A stretch of DNA of 5,973 nucleotides. It comes from Mycobacteriaceae bacterium (GTDB taxonomy: Bacteria > Actinomycetota > Actinomycetes > Mycobacteriales > Mycobacteriaceae). The translations under genes and the position numbers were made by a program. Location: assembly GCA_019242135.1 (NCBI GenBank), contig JAFAWC010000095.1, positions 1-5,973 of the forward strand, given 5' to 3'. Below the pieces are notes generated by a model. It had not been told where the DNA came from. It was given only the letters and a program-made list of their open reading frames with translations, and did not search any database. Positions 1-4,357 of this stretch are shown one piece after another; positions within the stretch are counted from its first letter, which is position 1, and every line of letters starts with the position of its first letter.

Positions 1-466
1 TGATCAACACCGCCGCGAAAGGCAGGTTGATCAGAGCAGCGGTCAAACCGGACGTCCACACTTGGCCGGGGCCAGCGGTCAGGACGTCGAACCAGGCGTC
101 ACAGATCAGCAGCACCCCGGTCGTGAACGCGAGGAGCAGCACCAGCTGTCGACGAAGCCAGCCCAGCACGGCAGTCGCGGCCATGAACACAATCAGCAGG
201 CAGTCGAAGCCAATCCAGGTCGCCGGCCAGTTATGGGCAACGTAGTTCGCAGGCAGCGAGAGGCCAAGGTAGACCATCCACGGGATCAACCCGATGGCGC
301 CGCCCACCATCAAGGTCAACCGGTTGCGCCGCATGCGTCTCGCGATCGATGGTGGCAACACTTCGTCAAGCGGACGCTGCAGCCGCTGAATCAAGTCGCG
401 GCGTTCCGCGGGCGACATCGCCGCGATGCGGGCATCCGACAGCGCACCATCGCCGTAGCCAGTCAT
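1..466 (-). CDS. Multi-pass membrane protein of unknown function, C-terminus beyond window
   Basis: Reading from the ATG at 466-464 down to base 1 gives 155 uninterrupted codons with no stop, so the gene runs off the left edge. The first ~48 residues are soluble and charged, with a helix-like stretch (SPAERRDLIQRLQRPLDEV, about 18-36) and a basic patch RRMRRNR (43-49). Hydrophobic segments follow at about 50-71, 83-102, 107-122 and 139-155, so at least three and probably four membrane spans are present. The basic patch before the first span suggests a cytoplasmic N-terminus. The start codon overlaps the stop of the upstream 141-aa gene in an ATGA, so translational coupling is expected and the start is well supported. 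It is not recognised as a named family and no catalytic motif is visible; the coupling suggests it works with the 141-aa protein. Confidence 0.85.
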   Translation of the reverse strand, partial: MTGYGDGALSDARIAAMSPAERRDLIQRLQRPLDEVLPPSIARRMRRNRLTLMVGGAIGLIPWMVYLGLSLPANYVAHNWPATWIGFDCLLIVFMAATAVLGWLRRQLVLLLAFTTGVLLICDAWFDVLTAGPGQVWTSGLTAALINLPFAAVLI

Positions 467-888
467 GACTCTTGAGTATCCGCCCCGAGCGACTCTCCGC
501 CGACGACGCTGTGCGAACGTGAGTGCGCAACCAGCCGGGCGGCGTGGTCGGTTTCGTCAGGGCGGATGCTGCCCGCAGCAGCAGATCTCAACTGCCACAT
601 CGTGACTCGGCCGTCGGGACCAATCGACCGGCCTTCGGCTAGCGCCTGCTCGATGAGAGAACGCACGCGCTGCTCGTTCGCGGGCTTGGTGGCGAACAAG
701 ACTCGCAGCGTGACGGTTTCGCCGTCCAGGTGGTTCTCGACGTGATGTGGCGCGAGCGGGCACGGCGGTGGGTGGTCCCAATGCCCGCAGAGCGCGACCG
801 CGATTGCACCGCCGGGAGCGTTGGGGCTGCCTCCCTGGCGGATCACCACAACGGCGTCATGGGCGAATGCTCGGCGGACCATGCTCAC
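463..888 (-). CDS. Conserved-type hypothetical protein with Cys/His cluster (141 aa)
   Basis: This is a 141-residue soluble protein of unknown function. Residues 34-49 read CGHWDHPPPCPLAPHH, giving Cys34, His36, His39, Cys43, His48 and His49 close together, which resembles a metal (probably zinc) site; this is inference. The segment TVTLRVLFATKPANEQRVRSLIEQALAEG (58-86) looks like a beta strand followed by an amphipathic helix, as in a small alpha/beta fold. The C-terminal ~35 residues are polar and probably flexible. The start is uncertain: GTG at 888-886 and ATG at 882-880 are in frame 6 bases apart, and neither has a strong ribosome binding site. The TGA stop overlaps the ATG of the membrane protein gene (ATGA), so the two form one operon. 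A 21-bp tandem repeat lies just upstream. No signal peptide or membrane span is seen. Confidence 0.85.
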   Translation of the reverse strand: MSMVRRAFAHDAVVVIRQGGSPNAPGGAIAVALCGHWDHPPPCPLAPHHVENHLDGETVTLRVLFATKPANEQRVRSLIEQALAEGRSIGPDGRVTMWQLRSAAAGSIRPDETDHAARLVAHSRSHSVVGGESLGADTQES

Positions 889-891
889 CGA

Positions 892-933
892 TTAAACCGT
901 GAAAGAGGAAACTTAAACCGTGACAGCGGAAAC
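892..933. repeat. Two tandem copies of a 21-bp repeat
   Basis: Copy one is 892-912 and copy two 913-933. Each begins TTAAACCGTGA and ends GGAAAC, and they differ at only two of 21 positions (903 vs 924 and 906 vs 927). The block sits a few bases upstream of the 141-aa gene's start (888, minus strand) and downstream of vapC. A period of 21 bp is two helical turns, so both copies would face the same side of the DNA, as expected for a paired operator. A regulatory role is inference; a slippage duplication is the alternative. Confidence 0.7.
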
Positions 934-939
934 GCTGTC
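922..939 (-). terminator. Hairpin just after vapC, possible terminator
   Basis: GACAGCG (922-928) and CGCTGTC (933-939) form a perfect 7-bp stem with a 4-base loop. On the minus strand it begins 10 bases after the vapC stop codon (952-950). There is no clean U-tract; the sequence after the stem on the transcribed strand is ACGGTTTAAGTTT, weakly T-rich. Mycobacterial terminators often lack a perfect U-tract, so termination is plausible. The hairpin overlaps the second copy of the 21-bp repeat, so it could instead be part of an operator. Confidence 0.4.
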
Positions 940-949
940 TCGTTGTGAA

Positions 950-1345
950 TCAGTCGTAGGCGACCTGCTCGATCCGTGCGGCGTGGCCGGGGGATTGGGC
1001 GAGTCGCGCGTCGCAAGTGAGCAGTGGCGCAACGAGTCCCTCGGCCAGTGCGACGTACACGGCGTCGGCGAGGGTGTGAGTGCCGCGGAGGTCAAATGCG
1101 CGCCGCACGAATGGCTTTATCGGCCAACGCCGAACTGGCAGACTCAGGAAGTCGGCCACGGCGACGAGACCTTCGTGGTCACTGATCAGCCGGCGCACTA
1201 CCGCCCGACGTAACGCCCCGACAACTTCGACGTCGAGGTGGGCCGGGGCATGGACCGCTTCGCCCCGCATGCGCCGGGCGACAGCCGCCCCCGGCTCCGT
1301 CGCGAGCAGAAGTTCGACGGCCGCCGAAGCGTCCAAAACGATCAT
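950..1345 (-). CDS. vapC: VapC-type PIN-domain ribonuclease toxin
   Basis: This 131-aa protein has the length and layout of a VapC toxin, a Mg/Mn-dependent endoribonuclease that cuts specific RNAs and is held inactive by its VapB partner. The acidic PIN residues are all visible: Asp5 in the N-terminal MIVLDASA strand, Glu40 in HLDVEVVGALRR, Asp94 in HTLADAVYVALAE and Asp112 in LLTCDARLA. The domain spans essentially the whole protein. The ATG (1345-1343) overlaps the vapB stop in an ATGA, the usual coupled arrangement that puts the antitoxin first. Nothing suggests inactivation. The RNA target cannot be read from sequence, and which of the many mycobacterial VapC paralogues it matches is not determined. 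Confidence 0.93.
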   Translation of the reverse strand: MIVLDASAAVELLLATEPGAAVARRMRGEAVHAPAHLDVEVVGALRRAVVRRLISDHEGLVAVADFLSLPVRRWPIKPFVRRAFDLRGTHTLADAVYVALAEGLVAPLLTCDARLAQSPGHAARIEQVAYD

Positions 1346-1569
1346 TCGGATCGAGCGTCGCCGACCAGCTCTGCCGCGGGCACTCCGACGTGCCTGCGCG
1401 GTAAGGCCGCGAGACGGTCGAGAACATCACCAAGGGCCGGTTCTTCAGCGATTTCGCTGAGTCGCGCGAGCAGGAAATCACTGAGGCTCATGCGTTGGGC
1501 CGCTGCACGGGCCTTGAGCTCCGAAACGATCCCATCCGGCACATTGCGAATTTGAACCATGATGGTCAT
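1342..1569 (-). CDS. vapB: VapB-type ribbon-helix-helix antitoxin (FitA-like)
   Basis: This 75-aa protein is the antitoxin partner of the downstream PIN toxin. Residues 4-11 (MVQIRNVP) form the DNA-binding beta strand, and 12-40 (DGIVSELKARAAAQ, then MSLSDFLLARLSEI) the two helices of a ribbon-helix-helix fold like FitA/VapB antitoxins. The C-terminal half (about 44-75, EPALGDVLDRLAALPRR...) should wrap and neutralise the toxin. Two in-frame Met codons exist, at 1569-1567 and 1560-1558; the first is preferred because a -10 element ends 6 bases before it and no ribosome binding site is present, as in a leaderless mRNA. RHH antitoxins usually repress their own operon, and the palindrome over the start codon is a good candidate operator. 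Confidence 0.92.
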   Translation of the reverse strand: MTIMVQIRNVPDGIVSELKARAAAQRMSLSDFLLARLSEIAEEPALGDVLDRLAALPRRHVGVPAAELVGDARSE

Positions 1570-1580
1570 GCTAATAGCAT
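1568..1580. promoter_or_regulatory. Palindrome at vapB start, candidate VapBC operator
   Basis: ATGCTA-A-TAGCAT is a perfect 13-bp palindrome centred on 1574. It covers most of the -10 hexamer and touches the first vapB codon, so a bound protein would block transcription. A second dyad lies upstream, ACATG (1586-1590) and CATGT (1598-1602), inside the spacer and up to the -35. Self-repression by VapB or VapBC is the usual role of such sites; binding here is inferred. Confidence 0.55.
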
Positions 1581-1605
1581 ATCAAACATGTTATGCGCAT
1601 GTCGC
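1570..1605 (-). promoter_or_regulatory. vapBC promoter, predicted leaderless
   Basis: On the minus strand a -35-like GCGACA (1605-1600, 4/6 to TTGACA) is separated by 18 bp from a -10-like TATGCT (1581-1576, 4/6 to TATAAT). Six bases (ATTAGC) lie between the -10 and the ATG at 1569, so transcription would start at or next to the A of the start codon. No purine-rich ribosome binding site precedes the ATG, which agrees with a leaderless mRNA, common in mycobacteria. Confidence 0.55.
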
Positions 1606-1631
1606 GGCACAGCCGTCGACCTAGGTGTCAG

Positions 1632-2129
1632 CTACCGAGACCGGACTTCGCGCGGATAGCCGCGCCGCACCGTGCGGTCGAGGATGCCGAGTGTGGCGCG
1701 CAGCGCGTTTTCGGAAATGACCGGAAAGATGCCCGCTTCGCGCCACTGCTGTGAGATTTCGGACCAGTCGTAGAAGGTGGTGACAACGGTGCGATTGGCG
1801 TCTTCGGTGGGCTCGAGGCGGTAGCCGTACACGTGGCCGATTTGGGGACGGATCTGACCCAGTATCGTCCACGCGATCAGCCGGTCCTTCTCGAAGTCGC
1901 GGATCTCGACAGTGACGTCGTACTTGCCGAGTTCAGGGAAGTCGTTCAGCGATTCGCGGTCCATGTGTACGACGAAGCTGTCACCTGCTGCGGTGACCGG
2001 CACCCCGTCGGCGTCTTGGAGCATGCCGGTCGAGTCGATCGCGACGTGTCCCTGTGGGTCGCACAGCACCGCGAAGATGTCGGCGGCGGGCGCGGCGATC
2101 GTGCGTTGTACTTCGATCCGTTCGGTCAT
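1632..2129 (-). CDS. SRPBCC (START/Bet v1-like, polyketide cyclase-type) protein
   Basis: This 165-aa protein has the signature of the SRPBCC helix-grip fold, which encloses a hydrophobic ligand cavity. The N-terminus MTERIEVQRTIAAPAADIFAVLCDPQGHVAID (1-32) matches the typical first strand, the AP-x3-IF helix start and the D-P-x2-H turn. Alternating strands follow (VTVEIRDFEKDRLIAWTIL, then YGYRLEPTEDANRTVVTTFYDWSE), and residues near 141-155 (NALRATLGILDRTV) form the long C-terminal helix. There is no signal peptide, so it is cytoplasmic. The ligand or reaction cannot be inferred, since this family covers lipid carriers, cyclases and stress proteins. It lies 62 bp upstream of vapB on the same strand but vapB has its own promoter. 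It is divergent from the hemophore gene. The ATG at 2129 has only a weak upstream GCGGG. Confidence 0.88.
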   Translation of the reverse strand: MTERIEVQRTIAAPAADIFAVLCDPQGHVAIDSTGMLQDADGVPVTAAGDSFVVHMDRESLNDFPELGKYDVTVEIRDFEKDRLIAWTILGQIRPQIGHVYGYRLEPTEDANRTVVTTFYDWSEISQQWREAGIFPVISENALRATLGILDRTVRRGYPREVRSR

Positions 2130-2340
2130 ACCCGCGATGCTGCCATTTGGCGCAGTGGGAACGCGAACACCGAGCGGTTGCCGTCGTCGTGGCCGCCGGT
2201 GCCGATGTGGTGGTGTCTTAACCTGCCGGCCTGAGCAATCGCTGATTCGCCAAACAAAGACCGTGAGCTGTGGTTAGGTATGCGGCATCGATAGCCGTCG
2301 GCGGGGGGATGGCCTTTCAAACTGGATGAAGGGAGCGGGC
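2130..2340. other. Divergent intergenic region between SRPBCC gene and hemophore gene
   Basis: This 211-bp stretch must hold the promoters for both divergent genes. Toward the hemophore, a TTAGGT at 2274-2279 matches only the first half of the mycobacterial IdeR iron box and lacks the mirror half. A weak -35/-10 pair, AAGACC (2257-2262) and TATGCG (2279-2284), can be drawn with a 16-bp spacer. An imperfect dyad, CGGC-7-GCCG, is centred near 2290. Toward the SRPBCC gene no convincing -10 is seen. None of these is strong. Confidence 0.4.
2329..2335 (+). promoter_or_regulatory. Ribosome binding site fixing the hemophore start
   Basis: AAGGGAG at 2329-2335 sits 5 bases before the ATG at 2341. 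It overlaps the codons after the alternative in-frame ATG at 2326, which has no comparable upstream purine run, so 2341 is the better start. Confidence 0.75.
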
Positions 2341-2691
2341 ATGTTGCTATCGACGCGAAATCTGGGCCGAATCGGGGCCGGGGTGATTGGGAGCGGAGCG
2401 ATCGCCGGTGCCGCCATGTTCGGCGGCGTTGCGTTGGCGTCTGCCGACCAACCCGGGTGCACGGCGGGTGACCTGGCCCAGGTGTCGGGCACCGTGGCGG
2501 ACGGGATGGCGGGTTACTTGTTCAGTCACCCGGACGTCAACACGTTCTTCACCGGCCTTCGTGGGCGTCCGGATAACGAGATTCACGACGATGTTCAGAA
2601 CTATATGAACGCCAACCCGCAGGTTCAGTCCGACATTAACGGGATCCGCCAACCCCTCACGGACCTGCGCAACCGTTGTCAGCAATCCTAG
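2341..2691 (+). CDS. Secreted hemophore-related heme-binding protein (Rv0203/Rv1174c-type family)
   Basis: From the ATG at 2341 this is a 116-aa preprotein. Residues 1-35 are a signal peptide (LSTRNLGR, a Gly/Ala-rich core, then ALASA before Asp36), so the mature protein is about 81 aa and extracytoplasmic. The mature part has Cys40 and Cys113, likely a disulfide joining the ends of a helical bundle, and the family-type core YLFSHPDVNTFFTGLRG (59-75), VQNYMNANPQVQ (85-96) and IRQPLTDLRNRC (102-113). Proteins of this group bind heme and, for Rv0203, pass it to membrane importers. Tyr59 and His63 form the Y-x3-H pair attributed to heme binding in Rv0203; a third ligand is unclear (His82 or Met89 lie nearby). 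The next secreted gene follows after 20 bp and is probably co-transcribed. Heme binding by this copy is inferred. Confidence 0.88.
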   Translation: MLLSTRNLGRIGAGVIGSGAIAGAAMFGGVALASADQPGCTAGDLAQVSGTVADGMAGYLFSHPDVNTFFTGLRGRPDNEIHDDVQNYMNANPQVQSDINGIRQPLTDLRNRCQQS

Positions 2692-2711
2692 GGTGAGAGG
2701 AGACTGACACA

Positions 2712-3008
2712 ATGACTCATTCGATGAGATCTTGGGCCACGGCGGCCGCGGCCGTCCTGGCGTTGGCGACCGCCCCCGGAGTGCTCGTCACAGTTCTAGC
2801 TCCGGCCGATGCCAAGGCCGACGTTTGCGCCAGCGCCGGACGGCGTGTCTCCGTGAGCGGCTGCGCCAATGTCGCCGACACCGTGGCAAGCTACGTTCCG
2901 CCGCCGGCTTACTACGCACCTATGCCCGACGACCCGCCGCCGCCGCCCAACGTCAGCGGATGCGTGAGCTGGAACGGCCGATGGGTCAATGCCAGCGGGT
3001 GCAATTAA
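2712..3008 (+). CDS. Small secreted protein with two Cys-flanked micro-modules (98 aa)
   Basis: This 98-aa preprotein has a signal peptide of about 36 residues (basic MTHSMRSW start, Ala/Leu/Val core, cleavage likely after ADAKA before Asp37). The mature ~62 aa contain four cysteines: Cys39, Cys51, Cys84 and Cys97. They flank two similar segments, CASAGRRVSVSGC (39-51) and CVSWNGRWVNASGC (84-97), which share the pattern C...GR.V..SGC. Each could close as a small disulfide loop, or the two could pair. Between them lies a Pro/Tyr-rich linker (about 61-80, with PPPAYY and a run of five Pro). A GAGAGGAGA ribosome binding site at 2695-2703 precedes the ATG by 8 bases. Placement 20 bp after the hemophore gene suggests one operon and perhaps a shared surface role. 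The family is not recognised and no function is claimed. Confidence 0.85.
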   Translation: MTHSMRSWATAAAAVLALATAPGVLVTVLAPADAKADVCASAGRRVSVSGCANVADTVASYVPPPAYYAPMPDDPPPPPNVSGCVSWNGRWVNASGCN

Positions 3009-3043
3009 TTCATTGGCGAGCGCGTAATTCATTGGCGAGCGCG
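3006..3043. repeat. Perfect 19-bp tandem duplication spanning a stop codon
   Basis: TAATTCATTGGCGAGCGCG occurs at 3006-3024 and again, identically, at 3025-3043. The first three bases of copy one are the TAA stop of the 98-aa gene. The exact identity points to a recent duplication. Each copy contributes a TAA, though the second (3025-3027) is not in the 98-aa reading frame (19 is not a multiple of 3). Confidence 0.9.
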
Positions 3044-3270
3044 CGACGAATGACGTAGTCGCGGGTTCGTAGCGCTGGCACCATCACGGTGTCCAGTCCC
3101 GTGGGTAGCACGGGGCTAGCCCGCGCCAGCTGCGGGTTACTCCCGGCGCACGAACGTGCCCGGCGGTCGATGAGCGCACCAAGGTTTCGTAGAGGATCTC
3201 ACAAGCGCTGGGCACGACCCTTTTCTCAACACACAAATCCCGCTGCGGCGGGCAGGGAAAGGGAGTCGCC
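3044..3270 (+). other. Leader region of the peptidase gene with inverted repeats
   Basis: No gene is visible here. The stretch holds GGGCTAGCCC (3113-3122), a stem GCACG-AA-CGTGC (3148-3159) that extends outward to CCGG arms (3143-3146 and 3160-3163) with one bulged base, and CCCGC-TGCG-GCGGG (3239-3252) directly before the ribosome binding site. The ribosome binding site AAAGGGAG at 3258-3265 is 5 bases from the ATG at 3271. The inverted repeats could be a terminator for the upstream operon, operators, or mRNA structure controlling translation; the sequence does not decide. Confidence 0.4.
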
Positions 3271-3948
3271 ATGACCACCACGTTCACCTCGAAGTTGGCC
3301 GCACCGGCGCGCAAGGTCAGCGCGGGCCTGTTGTTGGGTGCGGCGCTGGCGGCGACGGTGGTCGCCCATGCCGGCGCGGCGCACGCCACTCCCGCGGCAG
3401 GTTCCCCCGACCTGCGCATCTCTGCCGCAGTGTTCGGAGACCCCTCCGCAGCGGCGCCTTTCTGGCGATACCAAACCGACTCCGACTGCGGAGAGATGTC
3501 AGTCGCCGATGTCGTCGGTCAGATCACCGGGCAGGAGCCCAGCGAGCGCGACGTCACCGCAGTAGCCGAAAAGACCCCGAGCACTGTCCATTCGGGAATG
3601 ATGTGGCACTCGGGTGCCTACACCTCTAACGGAGATCTGCGCACGCTGCTGAGCACCTACGGGATCGACTCCGAAGACGGCTCGCGCAGCTTCGAGGATC
3701 TGGAGCAGGCGCTGGGCAACGGACAGAAGGTGATCGTGGGACTTAACGACAACATCGTCTGGAACACCTCGGGCGACCGGAAGAGCGAGAACCACTTCGT
3801 GGTCGTCACCGGCATCGACTTGGAAAGCGGCAAAGTGCATCTCAACGACAGCGGCATCGCCAGCGGCAAAGACGAGCAGGTTTCTGTTGCCGACTTCAAG
3901 AAGTCGTGGGCCACCAGTCACGACTTCGCGGTCATCACCGCGAAATAG
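3271..3948 (+). CDS. Secreted C39-like (papain-fold) cysteine peptidase
   Basis: This 225-aa preprotein starts with a signal peptide: basic N-region to Lys15, hydrophobic 16-37, likely cleavage after AHA at 37-39. The mature part resembles the peptidase C39_2 group of the papain fold. Gln68 and Cys73 in YQTDSDCGEMSVADVVGQITG (67-87) fit the oxyanion Gln and nucleophile on the first helix. His175 in NHFVVVTGID and Asp193 in VHLNDSG fit the rest of the triad, so the catalytic set looks intact. The middle (about 122-160: LRTLLSTYGID, FEDLEQALGNGQKVIVGL) is typical of the fold. It would act outside the membrane on an unknown peptide or cell-wall target. Unlike bacteriocin-processing C39 domains it is not fused to an ABC transporter, and no leader-peptide substrate is seen nearby. 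The ribosome binding site is strong. Activity itself is inferred. Confidence 0.85.
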   Translation: MTTTFTSKLAAPARKVSAGLLLGAALAATVVAHAGAAHATPAAGSPDLRISAAVFGDPSAAAPFWRYQTDSDCGEMSVADVVGQITGQEPSERDVTAVAEKTPSTVHSGMMWHSGAYTSNGDLRTLLSTYGIDSEDGSRSFEDLEQALGNGQKVIVGLNDNIVWNTSGDRKSENHFVVVTGIDLESGKVHLNDSGIASGKDEQVSVADFKKSWATSHDFAVITAK

Positions 3949-4002
3949 CCAACCCCTCGGCCGACGGTTCGGGTCGATCCCGGGATTCTGGCGACAGGGG
4001 CC

Positions 4003-4272
4003 CTAAGCCGGCGACCGCACAACCAGTCCATGCGACCACCCGGCGATCACGATGAGCGTGCCCGCGGCGACGAGAAGACCGTTGCGTCGCCAGGCACCGA
4101 CGGTCATCACCGCGTCGCCGGCCAAGCGAACCCCTTGGGCAGCCGCAGGCATGTGCGCCAACACATATCGACCGCGTCGGGTTGAGCGCAGGTCAGTCGT
4201 GCCGGCGCGAAGAAGGGCCGCAGAGGCGATAGCAGGAGTGAGGAGATGAACGTTGAACCTGGTGCAGGACAA
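4003..4272 (-). CDS. Small single-span membrane protein of unknown function, start uncertain
   Basis: The reading frame ends with TAG at 4003 and is open up to a TTG at 4272, giving 89 aa. The C-terminal half is the more convincing: RYVLAHMPAAAQGVRLAGDAVMTVGAWRR (about 36-63) followed by a hydrophobic span NGLLVAAGTLIVIAGWSHGLV (64-84). Codons there are strongly G/C-ending. The N-terminal third is less sure: the TTG start has no good ribosome binding site, and the only other in-frame start candidates are GTG/TTG codons at residues 37-38 and ATG at residue 41. An ATG at 4288 opens a different frame (MNTEDLVLH...) that stops after 31 codons, so a frameshift near the 5' end is possible. It lies 85 bp downstream of the 478-aa gene on the same strand and is convergent with the peptidase gene. 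Family not recognised. Confidence 0.6.
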   Translation of the reverse strand: MSCTRFNVHLLTPAIASAALLRAGTTDLRSTRRGRYVLAHMPAAAQGVRLAGDAVMTVGAWRRNGLLVAAGTLIVIAGWSHGLVVRSPA

Positions 4273-4357
4273 GGTCTTCGGTGTTCATTTGCTACAGCTC
4301 GCGCGTTGGGCCGGTGACGCCTGCTCAGACGGCCCTGGAGGCCGACGACGCAAGACT

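Noticed and set aside
62..475. 137-codon plus-strand frame over the left edge
   Set aside because: The minus strand here gives a clear membrane protein coupled to its upstream gene by an ATGA, while this frame is a Gln/Arg/His-rich shadow.
1833..2277. Two plus-strand frames over the SRPBCC gene
   Set aside because: The minus-strand frame has recognisable SRPBCC features. The plus frames have low-complexity composition and no family signal.
2274..2292. IdeR iron box upstream of the hemophore
   Set aside because: Only the TTAGGT half is present; the mirror half does not match, so it is not called a binding site although iron control would make biological sense.
2326..2340. Earlier ATG for the hemophore gene, adding five residues
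   Set aside because: The AAGGGAG ribosome binding site at 2329-2335 fits only the ATG at 2341, which also gives a normal signal peptide.
3499..3921. 140-codon minus-strand frame inside the peptidase gene
   Set aside because: It is antisense to a gene with a signal peptide, a strong ribosome binding site and catalytic motifs.
3949..4002. Bidirectional terminator between the convergent peptidase and small membrane-protein genes
   Set aside because: Only short (4-5 bp) stems can be drawn, such as CGGG-TCGAT-CCCG, with no T-tract on either side.
4273..4357. Terminator after the 478-aa gene (CGGCC/GGCCG stem near 4331-4345)
   Set aside because: The stem is only 5 bp and no T-rich tract follows, so it is not better than chance in GC-rich DNA.
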